From the NCBI GenBank assembly GCA_028873965.1, contig JAPPMU010000059.1:216355-280354 (forward strand): a stretch of DNA of 64,000 nucleotides, written 5' to 3'. The notes below the pieces were generated by a model. The model did no database searches and was not told the DNA's origin. It saw only the letters and a list, made by a program, of their open reading frames with translations. The DNA comes from Chloroflexota bacterium. GTDB lineage: Bacteria > Chloroflexota > Dehalococcoidia > Lucifugimonadales > UBA3495. The translations under genes were made by a program, and so were the position numbers. Of the stretch, positions 1 through 8,336 are shown piece after piece (within the stretch, counting starts at the first letter, position 1; the number at the start of each line of letters is the position of its first letter).

Positions 1-1
1 C

Positions 2-205
2 ACGACGTATAAGTGCGTCAAATGCCAGCACACCGAATACGAGACGGACGAGTTCCGCGCCACGGGCGGCAACTTCGCCAAAATATTCGACGTCCAGAAC
101 AAGAAATTCACCACGGTGTCGTGCAGGCAGTGCGGGTACACCGAGATCTACAAGGGCAGCACGTCCACGCTGGGCAACGTGTTCGATTTCTTCGCCGGCG
201 GTTAG
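2..205 (+). CDS. Zn-ribbon nucleic-acid-binding protein, DUF2082-like (5' truncated)
   Basis: The reading frame is open from the window edge to the TAG at 203-205, so only about 67 C-terminal residues are visible and the start lies outside. The peptide has a CVKC pair near its start and a CRQC pair about 40 residues later, followed by GYTEIYKG and a Phe/Gly-rich end (NVFDFFAGG). This layout matches the small zinc-ribbon family DUF2082 (PF09855), predicted to bind nucleic acid; the biological role is not known. The call comes from the cysteine spacing and the conserved tail. The ATG-initiated frame at position 13 is a different frame and a shadow. Confidence 0.75.
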   Translation, partial: TTYKCVKCQHTEYETDEFRATGGNFAKIFDVQNKKFTTVSCRQCGYTEIYKGSTSTLGNVFDFFAGG

Positions 206-230
206 TCCAATCCCGCCTGCCGTCGAGCAA

Positions 231-261
231 TAAAAAGCCCTCCACTTCAGGCGGAGGGCTT
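231..261 (-). terminator. Rho-independent terminator after tRNA-Glu
   Basis: Arms AAGCCCTCC (235-243) and GGAGGGCTT (253-261) form a 9-bp stem with a 9-nt loop. Read on the minus strand the stem is followed by a run of T (complement of AAAAA at 232-236), so it mainly terminates the tRNA-Glu transcript. It may also act on the plus-strand gene ending at 205. Confidence 0.8.
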
Positions 262-271
262 GTTCATTTGC

Positions 272-350
272 TGGTACCCCGGATGGGCTTCGATCCCATG
301 ATCTCCACCTTGAAAGGGTGGCGTCCTTGACCAGGCTAGACGACCGGGGC
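272..350 (-). tRNA. tRNA-Glu (anticodon UUC), CCA encoded
   Basis: Reading the minus strand from 350, GCCCCGG pairs with CCGGGGT to form the acceptor stem, then comes a D-arm containing AGCCTGGTC. The anticodon stem CCACC/GGTGG encloses loop CTTTCAA, giving anticodon TTC for glutamate. A 5-nt variable region and a T-stem ATGGG/CCCAT follow, and CCA is encoded at 274-272. The T-loop reads ATCGAAG instead of the usual TTCGANN, so position 54 is A rather than T. It lies 50 nt downstream of argC on the same strand and just before a terminator, so it may be processed from the nth-argC transcript. Confidence 0.93.
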
Positions 351-400
351 GTTATGCGCCGCGATTGCTGCGCCTGACCAGTGTACCACAGGGGCCGTTT

Positions 401-1429
401 TTACGGGTAAACCGCCAACGCCTCCAGGGACATCTCCTCGGGAAAACCGCACATCAGGTTCATGTTCTGCACGGCCTGACCAGCGGCTCCTTTGACCAGG
501 TTGTCCAGGCAGCTGATCACGATGAGCCGGTTGGTGCGCGGGTCCACCACCGGGTAAACCAGGCACTGGTTGTTGCCCAGGGTCTGCTTGGTTTGCGGAG
601 GCGCGTTGGTCACGTGGACGAAGGCGTCATCGGCGTAGAATTCCTCGTAGATCGAGCGGATGCGCGTGTTGGCATCCGGATCCCCGGCGACGTCGCCCTG
701 GAGCGGCGCATAGCAGGAACTGAGGATCCCACGGGTCATGGGGATCAGGTGCGTCAGGAAGGTGAGGTTGACCGAGTCGTCCGCAATTGAGTCCAATTCC
801 TGGCTGATCTCCGGCAGGTGGCGATGGCCGTTGACCGAGTAGGCCATCACGTTTTCGTTCACCTCGGAGAAGTGGGTGGTCATGCTGAGGGTACGGCCCG
901 CGCCGGAAACGCCGGACTTGCTGTCCACGATGATGTCGCTGCCGACGAGGCCATGCTCAATGGCCGGAGCGAGCGCCAGGATGGCGCTGCTGGGGTAGCA
1001 CCCCGGATTGGCCACCAGGCGCGCGTCGGCCACTGCCTCGCGGTTCAGCTCGGTGAGCCCGTAAACCGCCTCTTCCAAGTAGGTGGGATCGGGGTGTTCA
1101 ACGCCGTACCACTGGCTGTAAACAGCGGCTTGCTTGAGGCGGAAATCGGCGGAAATGTCCACGACCTTTACCCCCTGCTCCAACAGGGGAATGCACGCTT
1201 CCGCGCTGGCCTTGTGCGGCAGCGCCGAGAAGACGAGGTCGAGGTCATCGCACAGGTCGGCGGTGATATCGAGGTCCATGTTGTCCAGGTGAGGAAAGAC
1301 CTCACCCAACGGCTGCCCGGCGGCGCTGCGGCCGGTTACCGAGGCGATTTCCACCTCGGGGTGATGGCGCAAGATGCGGACGAGTTCGCAGCCGGCGTAT
1401 CCGGTGACGTTGATGATTCCGACTTTCAC
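401..1429 (-). CDS. argC: N-acetyl-gamma-glutamyl-phosphate reductase
   Basis: ArgC catalyses the NADPH-dependent reduction of N-acetylglutamyl phosphate to the semialdehyde in arginine synthesis. The 342-residue protein starts with a Rossmann motif (NVTGYAG) and has the catalytic cysteine in NPGCYP near residue 147, followed by SGVSGAGR and GHRHLPEI, all typical of the family. Length is normal. The start is GTG with AAGGAG 8 nt upstream, and GTGA overlaps the stop of nth, so the two are translationally coupled. No other arg genes are in the window. Identity is secure. Confidence 0.96.
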   Translation of the reverse strand: MKVGIINVTGYAGCELVRILRHHPEVEIASVTGRSAAGQPLGEVFPHLDNMDLDITADLCDDLDLVFSALPHKASAEACIPLLEQGVKVVDISADFRLKQAAVYSQWYGVEHPDPTYLEEAVYGLTELNREAVADARLVANPGCYPSSAILALAPAIEHGLVGSDIIVDSKSGVSGAGRTLSMTTHFSEVNENVMAYSVNGHRHLPEISQELDSIADDSVNLTFLTHLIPMTRGILSSCYAPLQGDVAGDPDANTRIRSIYEEFYADDAFVHVTNAPPQTKQTLGNNQCLVYPVVDPRTNRLIVISCLDNLVKGAAGQAVQNMNLMCGFPEEMSLEALAVYP

Positions 1430-2301
1430 GGTTGGAGCTCCTTGACGACCTGGGTATGCGGGACGGGAGTGGGGGCTTCCTTACGTCGTCGGCGACGCCC
1501 GGGAGCCTGACCGTCGGGGCGGTCGTTGTCGGCGGTCTCGCGTGACACGGGTTCGGTCTCGGCAGGTTCGGAGTTGGCGGCCGCCAGCCGTATCGCCTCT
1601 TCGTCGCGCGACGGACAACCGTAGTTGACGACGCAGGCGCCGCACCGGGGACGCTGCGCCTTGCACACCTGGCGGCCGTGGGTGATAAAAGCGACGTGGA
1701 AGGGGTACACGTCCTCGGGCGGCATGGCCGCCTCCAGCACCTCGTGGGCCTTGTCGGCATTGACTTTGGGGCCGATGATGCCCAACCGTTGGCTGACGCG
1801 GAAAATGTGCGTGTCGACGGCCATGGCGGGCATGCCCAGGGAGAAACTGAGGATGATGCCGGCGGACTTGGGGCCGATGCCGGGAAGCTGGCGCAGCCAG
1901 GCACGGGCTTCGTCCATGGGCATCTCGGCGAGGAAATGCAGATCGAGAGACCCGTCGTTCAGGTCCAGGATCATGCCGAGCACGTCCTTGATGCGGGGCG
2001 CCTTGACACGAGCCAACCCGCCGCCGGATATGGCTTCCTCGATGTCTGCGACCTCGGCCTCAGCCACCGCCTCCAGCGTGCCGAAGGTGTGCATCAGGTT
2101 GCGGAAAGCGCGTTCGGAATTCCGGTCCGACGTATGCTGAGACAGGATAGTGAAAACGAGCTCGTGGGCTGGGTCCAGGCGCGGCTCGTTCTCGAACGGC
2201 CCGTACTGCTCGGTGAGCAGGCGGATGGCGTCAGAAATGGTAACGCCGGGTTTTTTGGACCGGCGGCGACGGGTGGTTTTGGCGGCGGTTTTGGGAGGCA
2301 T
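1426..2301 (-). CDS. nth: Endonuclease III (DNA glycosylase/AP lyase)
   Basis: This base-excision repair enzyme removes oxidised pyrimidines. The helix-hairpin-helix LPGIGPKSAG carries the catalytic lysine and VDTHIFR the catalytic aspartate. A C-x6-C-x2-C-x5-C cluster near residues 210-230 would bind the 4Fe-4S cluster. About 55 extra C-terminal residues, rich in Glu, Pro and Arg, follow the cluster and are unusual; the N-terminus is strongly basic. I chose the ATG at 2301, which has CGAGG upstream; a longer GTG-initiated version from 2346 lacks a ribosome site. It overlaps argC by 4 nt, a linkage with no obvious functional logic. Confidence 0.93.
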   Translation of the reverse strand: MPPKTAAKTTRRRRSKKPGVTISDAIRLLTEQYGPFENEPRLDPAHELVFTILSQHTSDRNSERAFRNLMHTFGTLEAVAEAEVADIEEAISGGGLARVKAPRIKDVLGMILDLNDGSLDLHFLAEMPMDEARAWLRQLPGIGPKSAGIILSFSLGMPAMAVDTHIFRVSQRLGIIGPKVNADKAHEVLEAAMPPEDVYPFHVAFITHGRQVCKAQRPRCGACVVNYGCPSRDEEAIRLAAANSEPAETEPVSRETADNDRPDGQAPGRRRRRKEAPTPVPHTQVVKELQP

Positions 2302-2379
2302 CGTCGGTAACCTCGAATACAACACCCGGATTTTAGCACAGGGCACGCGCCGCGAGCGGAGTCCGGGTATCCGACCGCA

Positions 2380-3675
2380 TCATGCCCGGCCGGACTGCGG
2401 TCGAGTTTCCGGCGGCGGCTGCGAAGGACGCGTGACCAGTGGTGTGAGAAACAGCACCGGCAGGGAGATGGCAATGCAGGCCAGGGCGTTGAAGGTGACC
2501 GACCACTGGATGCCGATTTGGTCCCCGAGCCAACCCATGAACACCCCGCCGGGCGGGGTGCCGATGCCGATGCACAGGCTTTGCAAACCCACCATCCGGC
2601 CTCGCATCTCCGGTGGCGACGACCGCATGGTGATGGCTCCCTGCATCGTCCCGAAACAGGACATGCCGATCCCGCTGAGCACCAGGATGGCGAAGGTGAC
2701 GCCGTACCATGGCGACCAGACAAAGACCGTTGACAGCACCATCGCCGTGAACGCGCCGGCGGCGAAAATGCGCCCGTGGTAGCGCACCGTGCCCACCGAT
2801 GCCAGGATAAACGCCGTTACCAGTTGACCTACGGCCTCCGCCGCCGCCAGTAGTCCAATCAGGGTTTCGCCGATCTCCAGATGATCTCGCCCAATGGCCG
2901 GCACGAACTGGCGGGCCGGGAAGGTCAGGCCGTTGATCATAATGGTAATGAAGAGCATTCCCATCAGTTGACGGTGGCTGAACGCCGCGCGAACCACGTC
3001 GCCCAGGCTGTTCCAGATGGGTTCCACCCGCCCTTGCCGTTCCCCCCTGGGGATGCGCACCCGGATTGCCAACGCCATGGATGCCATGTGCATGGCCACG
3101 ACCAGGACATAGGTCCAAGTGTAGCCGGCATAGTGAGGCCAAAGATACGTGACGTGCTCGACGAGGAAACCGCCGACGAAGGGGCCAATCATGCGTCCCA
3201 CGGTGTGGCTCATGGAGTCGATGGACAGAGCGTTGACCACCCGCCGTTCCCCCACGATGTCAAAAATCGCGGTGCGGCGGGCTGGGTCCTCCAAGGCACG
3301 GCTGACGCCCTGGAGCAGCATGGCGGCGAAAACGTGCCACGGCGCGATCAGCCCGAAAAGCAGGAGAACGAACAACGCGATACCGGCCCCCGCCTTGATT
3401 GCCAGTGAACTGAACCAGATTTTCTTGCGGTCGAAGCGGTCGGCGATGATGCCGGTGAAGGGTGAGAATATGGGCCGGGGCAGGTTCTCAAAGGCCAGCA
3501 CCAGCACCAGCATCAGGGCGGAATTGGTCAGGGAATAGACGAGCAGGCTGGTGACCAGCAGCTCCATCCAGCGGGTCAGCTCGGCGACGTTGACGACGTA
3601 CCAAATCGCCCGGAAGCGCTGATTCCCGAGAACCTCGAGCATCGGGGATGTGGAACGGACGCCGATGCGTGCCAT
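2380..3675 (-). CDS. MFS transporter, 12-TM
   Basis: A 431-residue polytopic membrane protein with hydrophobic segments throughout and the MFS motif A between TM2 and TM3 (GIIADRFDRKK), repeated more weakly in the second half (GWLGDQIG). It resembles the MFS_3/EntS-like exporter branch; the substrate is unknown. ATG at 3675 is preceded by GGAG 8 nt upstream; the frame stays open upstream to 3918, but that part is low-complexity and has no start signal. It is transcribed in the same direction as nth, with about 80 bp between them. Confidence 0.88.
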   Translation of the reverse strand: MARIGVRSTSPMLEVLGNQRFRAIWYVVNVAELTRWMELLVTSLLVYSLTNSALMLVLVLAFENLPRPIFSPFTGIIADRFDRKKIWFSSLAIKAGAGIALFVLLLFGLIAPWHVFAAMLLQGVSRALEDPARRTAIFDIVGERRVVNALSIDSMSHTVGRMIGPFVGGFLVEHVTYLWPHYAGYTWTYVLVVAMHMASMALAIRVRIPRGERQGRVEPIWNSLGDVVRAAFSHRQLMGMLFITIMINGLTFPARQFVPAIGRDHLEIGETLIGLLAAAEAVGQLVTAFILASVGTVRYHGRIFAAGAFTAMVLSTVFVWSPWYGVTFAILVLSGIGMSCFGTMQGAITMRSSPPEMRGRMVGLQSLCIGIGTPPGGVFMGWLGDQIGIQWSVTFNALACIAISLPVLFLTPLVTRPSQPPPETRPQSGRA

Positions 3676-4023
3676 GCAAAACACTCCGCGCCGGCGGAGT
3701 GGGAACCGCGAGCACGGGGGGATTTTACACGGCAACCACGTCCGGCGCGTTGTTGCGCCGGTACCGTACAAAGCGAAAAACAGGCTGGACGCGAAATCAC
3801 GCCTGTCGATACCTACCGCGTGCCGAGGCCCGCGAGGGCAGGTGGCCATCGGTTTGGGCCACAACCGTGCCCACAGGGTCTGTGCCCGCCTGCCGCGGAG
3901 TGCGATTGAGCGAAGCAAGCTCCGTTGCCGGTCGCGGGGGGTTTGACAACGATTTCAGGGTCTATATCATCGCTTCAGGCGGACGGCACAAGGACAGGAC
4001 ACTATCACTCAGGAAACGGCAAG
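3676..4023. other. Divergent intergenic region, MFS / sulfotransferase
   Basis: This 348-bp stretch separates two divergent genes and I see no gene in it. It holds a GC-rich hairpin, CCGGCGC / GCGCCGG with a 6-nt loop at 3742-3761, lying in the upstream region of the minus-strand MFS gene, and the plus-strand promoter listed separately. The hairpin may be an operator or only leader structure. Confidence 0.5.
3943..3970 (+). promoter_or_regulatory. Sigma70-type promoter before sulfotransferase
   Basis: TTGACA at 3943-3948 and TATCAT at 3965-3970 are separated by 16 bp. The site lies 54 bp before the sulfotransferase ATG and probably drives the three-gene plus-strand set to 7804. Confidence 0.6.
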
Positions 4024-5241
4024 ATGGCTAGCCCAAGACTGACCAATGAGCGGTCCGAGACCGGCCGATCGTGGCGCCTCCGCCGGGTTGGATATCGTCC
4101 CGGCGAGCCCGCCAGATCGGCGACGTTCGCCTCCGGGTTCAACAGTTTCCTGACGACCGGGAAACTATCCCTGGCGCTGCGCTTGGGGTTCAAGCACGGA
4201 GTGGACCGGGAGTTCACGGCCCGGTACCTGGGGCTCCTGTTTTGCAACGCCCTGTTCGCGCCCATGCGGTTATGGCAGAGCATGGCCTACAGCGGGCGCA
4301 TTGCCCGCCAAGAATTGCACCCGGAGCCGCTATTCCTCCTGGGTTTCTGGAGGTCGGGCACCACGCTGCTGCACAACCTGCTTTCCATGGACCCTCACTG
4401 GGGATTCGTGAACACCTACCAGGCCGCGATGCCGGACGTGTTCCTAGCGGGCCAGAACCGCGTGCGGCGGATGATCGAGAAGAGCCTGCCGGCAAACCGG
4501 GGCGTGGACAACATTCCGGTGGACTTCTCGATGCCGCAGGAAGAAGAGATCGCGATGATGTGCAGCTCCGGGCTCAGCCCTTACGCCTTCCTGCACTTTC
4601 CGCGTACTGCGGAGAAGGCCCTGGATTATCTTTTCATCGAGGAACGACTGGACGCGCGGGAACAGGCAGAATGGAAGCGCGAGTTCACGAGATTGCTGAA
4701 GACGGCAAGCTACCACATGGGCGGCAAGCCGCTGCTTCTGAAATCGCCCTCCAACACCAGCCGCATCATGGCGTTGCTGGAACTGTTCCCGAGCGCGAAG
4801 TTCGTCTACATTCAGCGGGACCCATACGACACGGTGCGGTCCTACGAGCGCCTGATCAGACTAATGAACGACTGGCACGCCCTGCAGCGAGCCGACTTCG
4901 ACGAGCTGCTGACGAAGCAACTCGAGGTGTACCGGGACATGGCTCTGGCCTACCTGGAACAGCGGGAACTGATACCGGAAGGGCGGTTGGTGGAAATACG
5001 ATACGAGGAGCTCGAACAGGACAAGATCGGCCAGGTCAAGCATATCTACGACGCGCTGGGCCTGGGAGGCCACGCCGAATTCGAGGAGCGTCTGGCCGAG
5101 TACGTGGCATCGATAGAGGGGTTCGAGAAAAACCCGTCGTACGTGAGCGACCGGGTAATCGCGGCGGTCAACGAGTACGTCCCGTTCCTGGTCGAGGAGT
5201 ACGGTTACGACCCGAGGGCGGAGCACGGCGCCGGCGCCTGA
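4024..5241 (+). CDS. Sulfotransferase family protein (PAPS-dependent type)
   Basis: A 405-residue member of the Sulfotransfer_3 type. FWRSGTTLLHNLL near residue 108 is the 5'-phosphosulfate loop, and YIQRDPYDTVRS near residue 260 matches the 3'-phosphate-binding region of PAPS enzymes. The family transfers sulfate from PAPS to hydroxyl or amine acceptors; the acceptor here cannot be told. ATG at 4024 has AGGAAA about 8 nt upstream; the open frame to 3925 has no such signal and runs through the promoter. It is followed at 160 bp by an esterase-like hydrolase and then an HpaB-like hydroxylase, suggesting work on phenolic or glycan-like organic matter. Confidence 0.88.
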   Translation: MASPRLTNERSETGRSWRLRRVGYRPGEPARSATFASGFNSFLTTGKLSLALRLGFKHGVDREFTARYLGLLFCNALFAPMRLWQSMAYSGRIARQELHPEPLFLLGFWRSGTTLLHNLLSMDPHWGFVNTYQAAMPDVFLAGQNRVRRMIEKSLPANRGVDNIPVDFSMPQEEEIAMMCSSGLSPYAFLHFPRTAEKALDYLFIEERLDAREQAEWKREFTRLLKTASYHMGGKPLLLKSPSNTSRIMALLELFPSAKFVYIQRDPYDTVRSYERLIRLMNDWHALQRADFDELLTKQLEVYRDMALAYLEQRELIPEGRLVEIRYEELEQDKIGQVKHIYDALGLGGHAEFEERLAEYVASIEGFEKNPSYVSDRVIAAVNEYVPFLVEEYGYDPRAEHGAGA

Positions 5242-5402
5242 ACCGCCCGTGATAACATTTGTACAGAGATGACGCTCCGGCACGAGTGCACGCCTACGCA
5301 ACAGAGGCACACGGTAGTGCGATCACAACCCGCGCCATCCCGCCCGTGACGGGGTCGAACCCGCGCGACGGCAATCAGAAACGTACGCAGGAGAAGCTGA
5401 AC

Positions 5403-6284
5403 ATGGACCAGGTGGTCAGGGACTTTTGGGACGCTACCCGGGCGATCCTGAACGAAACGCCGGTGGGCGCGGAACTTTCCCCCAACGAGAAATTGAGCGG
5501 GCGCGAGTACGAAACCTGGGACGTGATCCTGCGAAGCTACGGCGGGCAGCGATTGCGGGCCTTCTACACAGTGCCCCGGCATCTGCCGCCGTCGGGCAAG
5601 TTTCCCGCGATGCTGGCGGTGCCCGGCTATGGGGGCGGCAAGGAAATTCCGTACCACGTGGTGATGCACGGGTTCGCCGTTCTGACGCTGTTCCCACGGG
5701 CTCAGGGCGAAAGCATACCCGAATGGGACCTGCCGCACGGTACGAAGCTGACCTACAACGTCACTGACCGGGAGAGCTACTATTACCGGGCCGCGTATAT
5801 GGACTGCGTGCGGGGCGTCGATTTTCTTGCCGAACGGGAAGAGGTGGCGGCCAATGGCATCGGCATGTGGAGCCGGAGCCAGGGCGGCGGGTTCACGCTG
5901 GCGACCGTGGCTCTGGACCAACGGGTGGCGGCGGCAGTCGCTGAAGAGCCTTTCATGTGCAATTACCCGGTGGCCATCGACATTGACACCAGCCCGTACC
6001 ACGAGCTGCGAAACTACACCCTGGAGCACCCGGACCAGAGACAGGAAATCCTGGACACGCTGCATTACTTCGACACGCTGACCCTGGCGGACTCGATTGA
6101 ATGTCCGACACTGGTGAACATCGGGATGGCCGATACCACCTGTCCATACCAGACCATCATGCCGGTGTTCGACCGTATCAAGGCGCACAAGTCGCTTCTG
6201 GTGTATCCGGACCTGACCCACAGCCCTTGCACCGATTTCAACGTGCACGCGATGAACTGGCTCAAGAGGTACCTGGGCGCCTGA
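5403..6284 (+). CDS. Alpha/beta hydrolase, acetyl xylan esterase (AXE1)-like
   Basis: A 293-residue cytoplasmic hydrolase with no signal peptide. The nucleophile elbow is in MWSRSQGGGF near residue 157, matching the GxSQGG motif of AXE1/cephalosporin-C deacetylases. An aspartate follows in GMADTTCPYQ and a histidine in DLTHSP near residue 271, completing a Ser-Asp-His triad in the usual order. Such enzymes remove acyl groups from sugars or small molecules; the substrate is unknown. ATG at 5403 has CAGGAG 10 nt upstream and is better than the frame's first ATG at 5259. It lies between the sulfotransferase and the HpaB-like gene. Confidence 0.85.
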   Translation: MDQVVRDFWDATRAILNETPVGAELSPNEKLSGREYETWDVILRSYGGQRLRAFYTVPRHLPPSGKFPAMLAVPGYGGGKEIPYHVVMHGFAVLTLFPRAQGESIPEWDLPHGTKLTYNVTDRESYYYRAAYMDCVRGVDFLAEREEVAANGIGMWSRSQGGGFTLATVALDQRVAAAVAEEPFMCNYPVAIDIDTSPYHELRNYTLEHPDQRQEILDTLHYFDTLTLADSIECPTLVNIGMADTTCPYQTIMPVFDRIKAHKSLLVYPDLTHSPCTDFNVHAMNWLKRYLGA

Positions 6285-6346
6285 CCCGTGGAGCGCCGGA
6301 CATAACATAACTGAATGCGCGATGAGGGAATTGAGAGGTACATAAC

Positions 6347-7804
6347 ATGCCCGCGAGGACAGGGGCCGAATACCTGGCCGGGTTGCGAGAGCAGAAACGC
6401 GAAATCTGGATGGACGGCCGCCGGGTCGAGGACGTTACGGAGTTTCCGGGTCTGTCCAACGGTGCCCGGTCCATCGCCCAGCTTTACGACATGCAGCACG
6501 ATGGAGCTGCCGACTGCCCGATGACCTACCCCTCGCCTGTGACAGGCGATCCGGTGGGGCTCTCGTTCATCATCCCCAAAACGTCGGAGGACCTGGCGCG
6601 GCGGCGAGAGATGATGTCGCAGTGGGCTCATGCTAGCTACGGAATGATGGGCCGGACGCCGGACTTCCTGAACGTAACGATCATGGCCATGGCGGCAGCC
6701 GGAGATTTCTTTGGCGAGAACCGGCCGGAGTTCAAGCAGAACGTGGTCAATTACTACGAGCACGTTCGGGACAACGACCTGTGCATGACCCACACGCTGG
6801 TGAACCTGCAACGGAACCGGGCTCCATCCGCCACGTCCATGGACTACAGCACCGACGTCGCCCTGCACGTAGTTAAGGAAACCGATGCCGGGTTGGTAAT
6901 CCGGGGGCCCCGGGTGTTGGCGACGCTCGGGCCGTTATCGGACGAGATCATGGTGTACCCGACGCGGTCGTCGCTGCTGGCGCGGGACGAAGACGCGCAC
7001 AAGTATGCCTTCGCCTTCTCCGTGCCGTGCGGGATAGAGGGGCTGAAGTTCATCTGCCGGGAGAGTTTCGACCTGGGCAAATCGCACTTCGATCACCCAC
7101 TGGGGTCGCGGTTCGAAGAGATGGACGCCATCGTCTTCTTTGACGACGTGCTGGTGCCGTGGGAGCGTGTCTTCATGTACGGCGACCGGCACAAGTGCAA
7201 CAACATGTCCAACGAGACGGGCCAGTACGTGCACACCGGCCACCAGGTCGTGACCAAGAACGTGGCCAAGTGCGAGTTCATCACCGGCATCGCCAGCCTG
7301 ATGGTGAAGACGCTCGGAAGTGGAGACGCACCGCAGGTCCAGGGCCTGCTGGGCGAACTGGTGGAAAACCTCGAAATCACCAGGGCGCTCCTGACCCAAT
7401 CCGAGGTCAACGCCAAGATCGACGACTGGGGTGTCATGCTGCCCGACCGGGTGCCGCTGAACGTGGCGCGCAACCTGTTCATCAAGATGTACCCCAGGAT
7501 GGCGGAGATCATCCAATTGCTCGGATCCAGCAGCCTCATGGCCCTGCCATCGGAAGGCGACTTCGACGGCCCGCTGGCCGAGGTGCTGGACACCTACCTG
7601 GACACCGACACCGCGTCGGCGCAAGAGCGGGTCAGGTTGTTCCGGCTGGCCTGGGACGCGGCGTGCAGTTCCTTCGCCGGCCGGCAGGTGCTCTACGAGC
7701 GATACTTCCAGGGCGACTGGATGCGCAACGCGGCCCTCCTGCTGGGCATCTACGACCGCGAGCCGCTGGAGCAACAGGTGCGAGAGTTCCTGGAACGCGA
7801 CTGA
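6347..7804 (+). CDS. 4-hydroxyphenylacetate 3-hydroxylase family oxygenase (HpaB/PvcC-like)
   Basis: A 485-residue flavin-dependent monooxygenase. It starts with the typical MPARTGAEYLAGL, has SYGMMGRTPDFLNV around residue 100, a DNDLCMTHTLV segment, and DVLVPWERVF before a helical C-terminal domain, as in HpaB. The family uses FADH2 from a partner reductase to ortho-hydroxylate phenols. No reductase (hpaC) lies nearby, so the flavin must come from elsewhere. ATG has GAGAGG upstream. A hairpin repeat 56 nt after the stop probably ends the transcript. The exact substrate is not predictable. Confidence 0.9.
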   Translation: MPARTGAEYLAGLREQKREIWMDGRRVEDVTEFPGLSNGARSIAQLYDMQHDGAADCPMTYPSPVTGDPVGLSFIIPKTSEDLARRREMMSQWAHASYGMMGRTPDFLNVTIMAMAAAGDFFGENRPEFKQNVVNYYEHVRDNDLCMTHTLVNLQRNRAPSATSMDYSTDVALHVVKETDAGLVIRGPRVLATLGPLSDEIMVYPTRSSLLARDEDAHKYAFAFSVPCGIEGLKFICRESFDLGKSHFDHPLGSRFEEMDAIVFFDDVLVPWERVFMYGDRHKCNNMSNETGQYVHTGHQVVTKNVAKCEFITGIASLMVKTLGSGDAPQVQGLLGELVENLEITRALLTQSEVNAKIDDWGVMLPDRVPLNVARNLFIKMYPRMAEIIQLLGSSSLMALPSEGDFDGPLAEVLDTYLDTDTASAQERVRLFRLAWDAACSSFAGRQVLYERYFQGDWMRNAALLLGIYDREPLEQQVREFLERD

Positions 7805-7860
7805 TTCACGAACGGTCCAGCGGTCATTAGCGACGGCGTATGCTCGTCGCGGAACTGAGA

Positions 7861-7884
7861 GGGGGCGAATAATAATTCGCCCCC
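7861..7884. repeat. GGGGGCGAAT inverted repeat, terminator-like
   Basis: GGGGGCGAAT and ATTCGCCCCC form a perfect 10-bp stem with a 4-nt loop, 56 nt after the HpaB-like gene. It is one of several related inverted repeats placed at gene ends in this window (also 8289, 38569, 49167). A weak T run (GGTTTT) follows, so it may also terminate. Confidence 0.7.
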
Positions 7885-7948
7885 ACGGTTTTGCCGGATG
7901 CTTCCGCGATTGTCTCAGCGGCGCGTTGACGGCCGCCGACTTGCGCCC

Positions 7949-8146
7949 CTAATCGGCGGGCAGTGTGAACGTAGCGGCGCCGTCTTCTCCATGTCGATGG
8001 TTGGCGAGCGCCGCCAACACTTCGTTAGTCCGATGTTGGGCCGCGGACAATTTGTTCACGCTGTTTAGCGTGAAAAGCAGCAATGGGACTACGACCGCGA
8101 GGATAGCAATGCCGACGCCCATTATGGCTATGGTTTCCTGCGTCAT
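7949..8146 (-). CDS. Small single-TM membrane protein, unknown
   Basis: A 65-residue protein with one transmembrane helix (about residues 7-30, Ile/Val/Leu-rich) and a short polar helix, ending in HRHGEDGAATFTLPAD. Its tail resembles the end of another small membrane protein at 55562-55876 (HRH, then D, then L and a final AD), suggesting a paralogous pair. I chose the ATG at 8146 because GGAG lies 7 nt upstream; the ATG at 8164 has no clear site. It lies downstream of pstS on the same strand, but nearly 200 bp and an inverted repeat lie between them. No function can be assigned. Confidence 0.6.
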   Translation of the reverse strand: MTQETIAIMGVGIAILAVVVPLLLFTLNSVNKLSAAQHRTNEVLAALANHRHGEDGAATFTLPAD

Positions 8147-8288
8147 GCTCGGGCTCCCGTTCAACCAGACGAATCACGTCGTGCTCTTATGCTAGCACGA
8201 GCGCTCTTGCAGGTACAAACGCAGATTGTGTTTCCACAGGGCCGGCGGCGCTGGGATCGAGATGTCTTGTTTTGTTTATCCATATCGC

Positions 8289-8312
8289 AGGGGCGAATGA
8301 CCATTCGCCCCT
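8289..8312. repeat. AGGGGCGAATG inverted repeat
   Basis: Arms AGGGGCGAATG and CATTCGCCCCT, 11 bp and perfect, with a 2-nt loop. It lies just after the end of pstS on the minus strand, consistent with a transcript-end position. No long T run follows on either strand. Confidence 0.7.
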
Positions 8313-8336
8313 ACTTGCTTCCGCGATTTATGCGGC

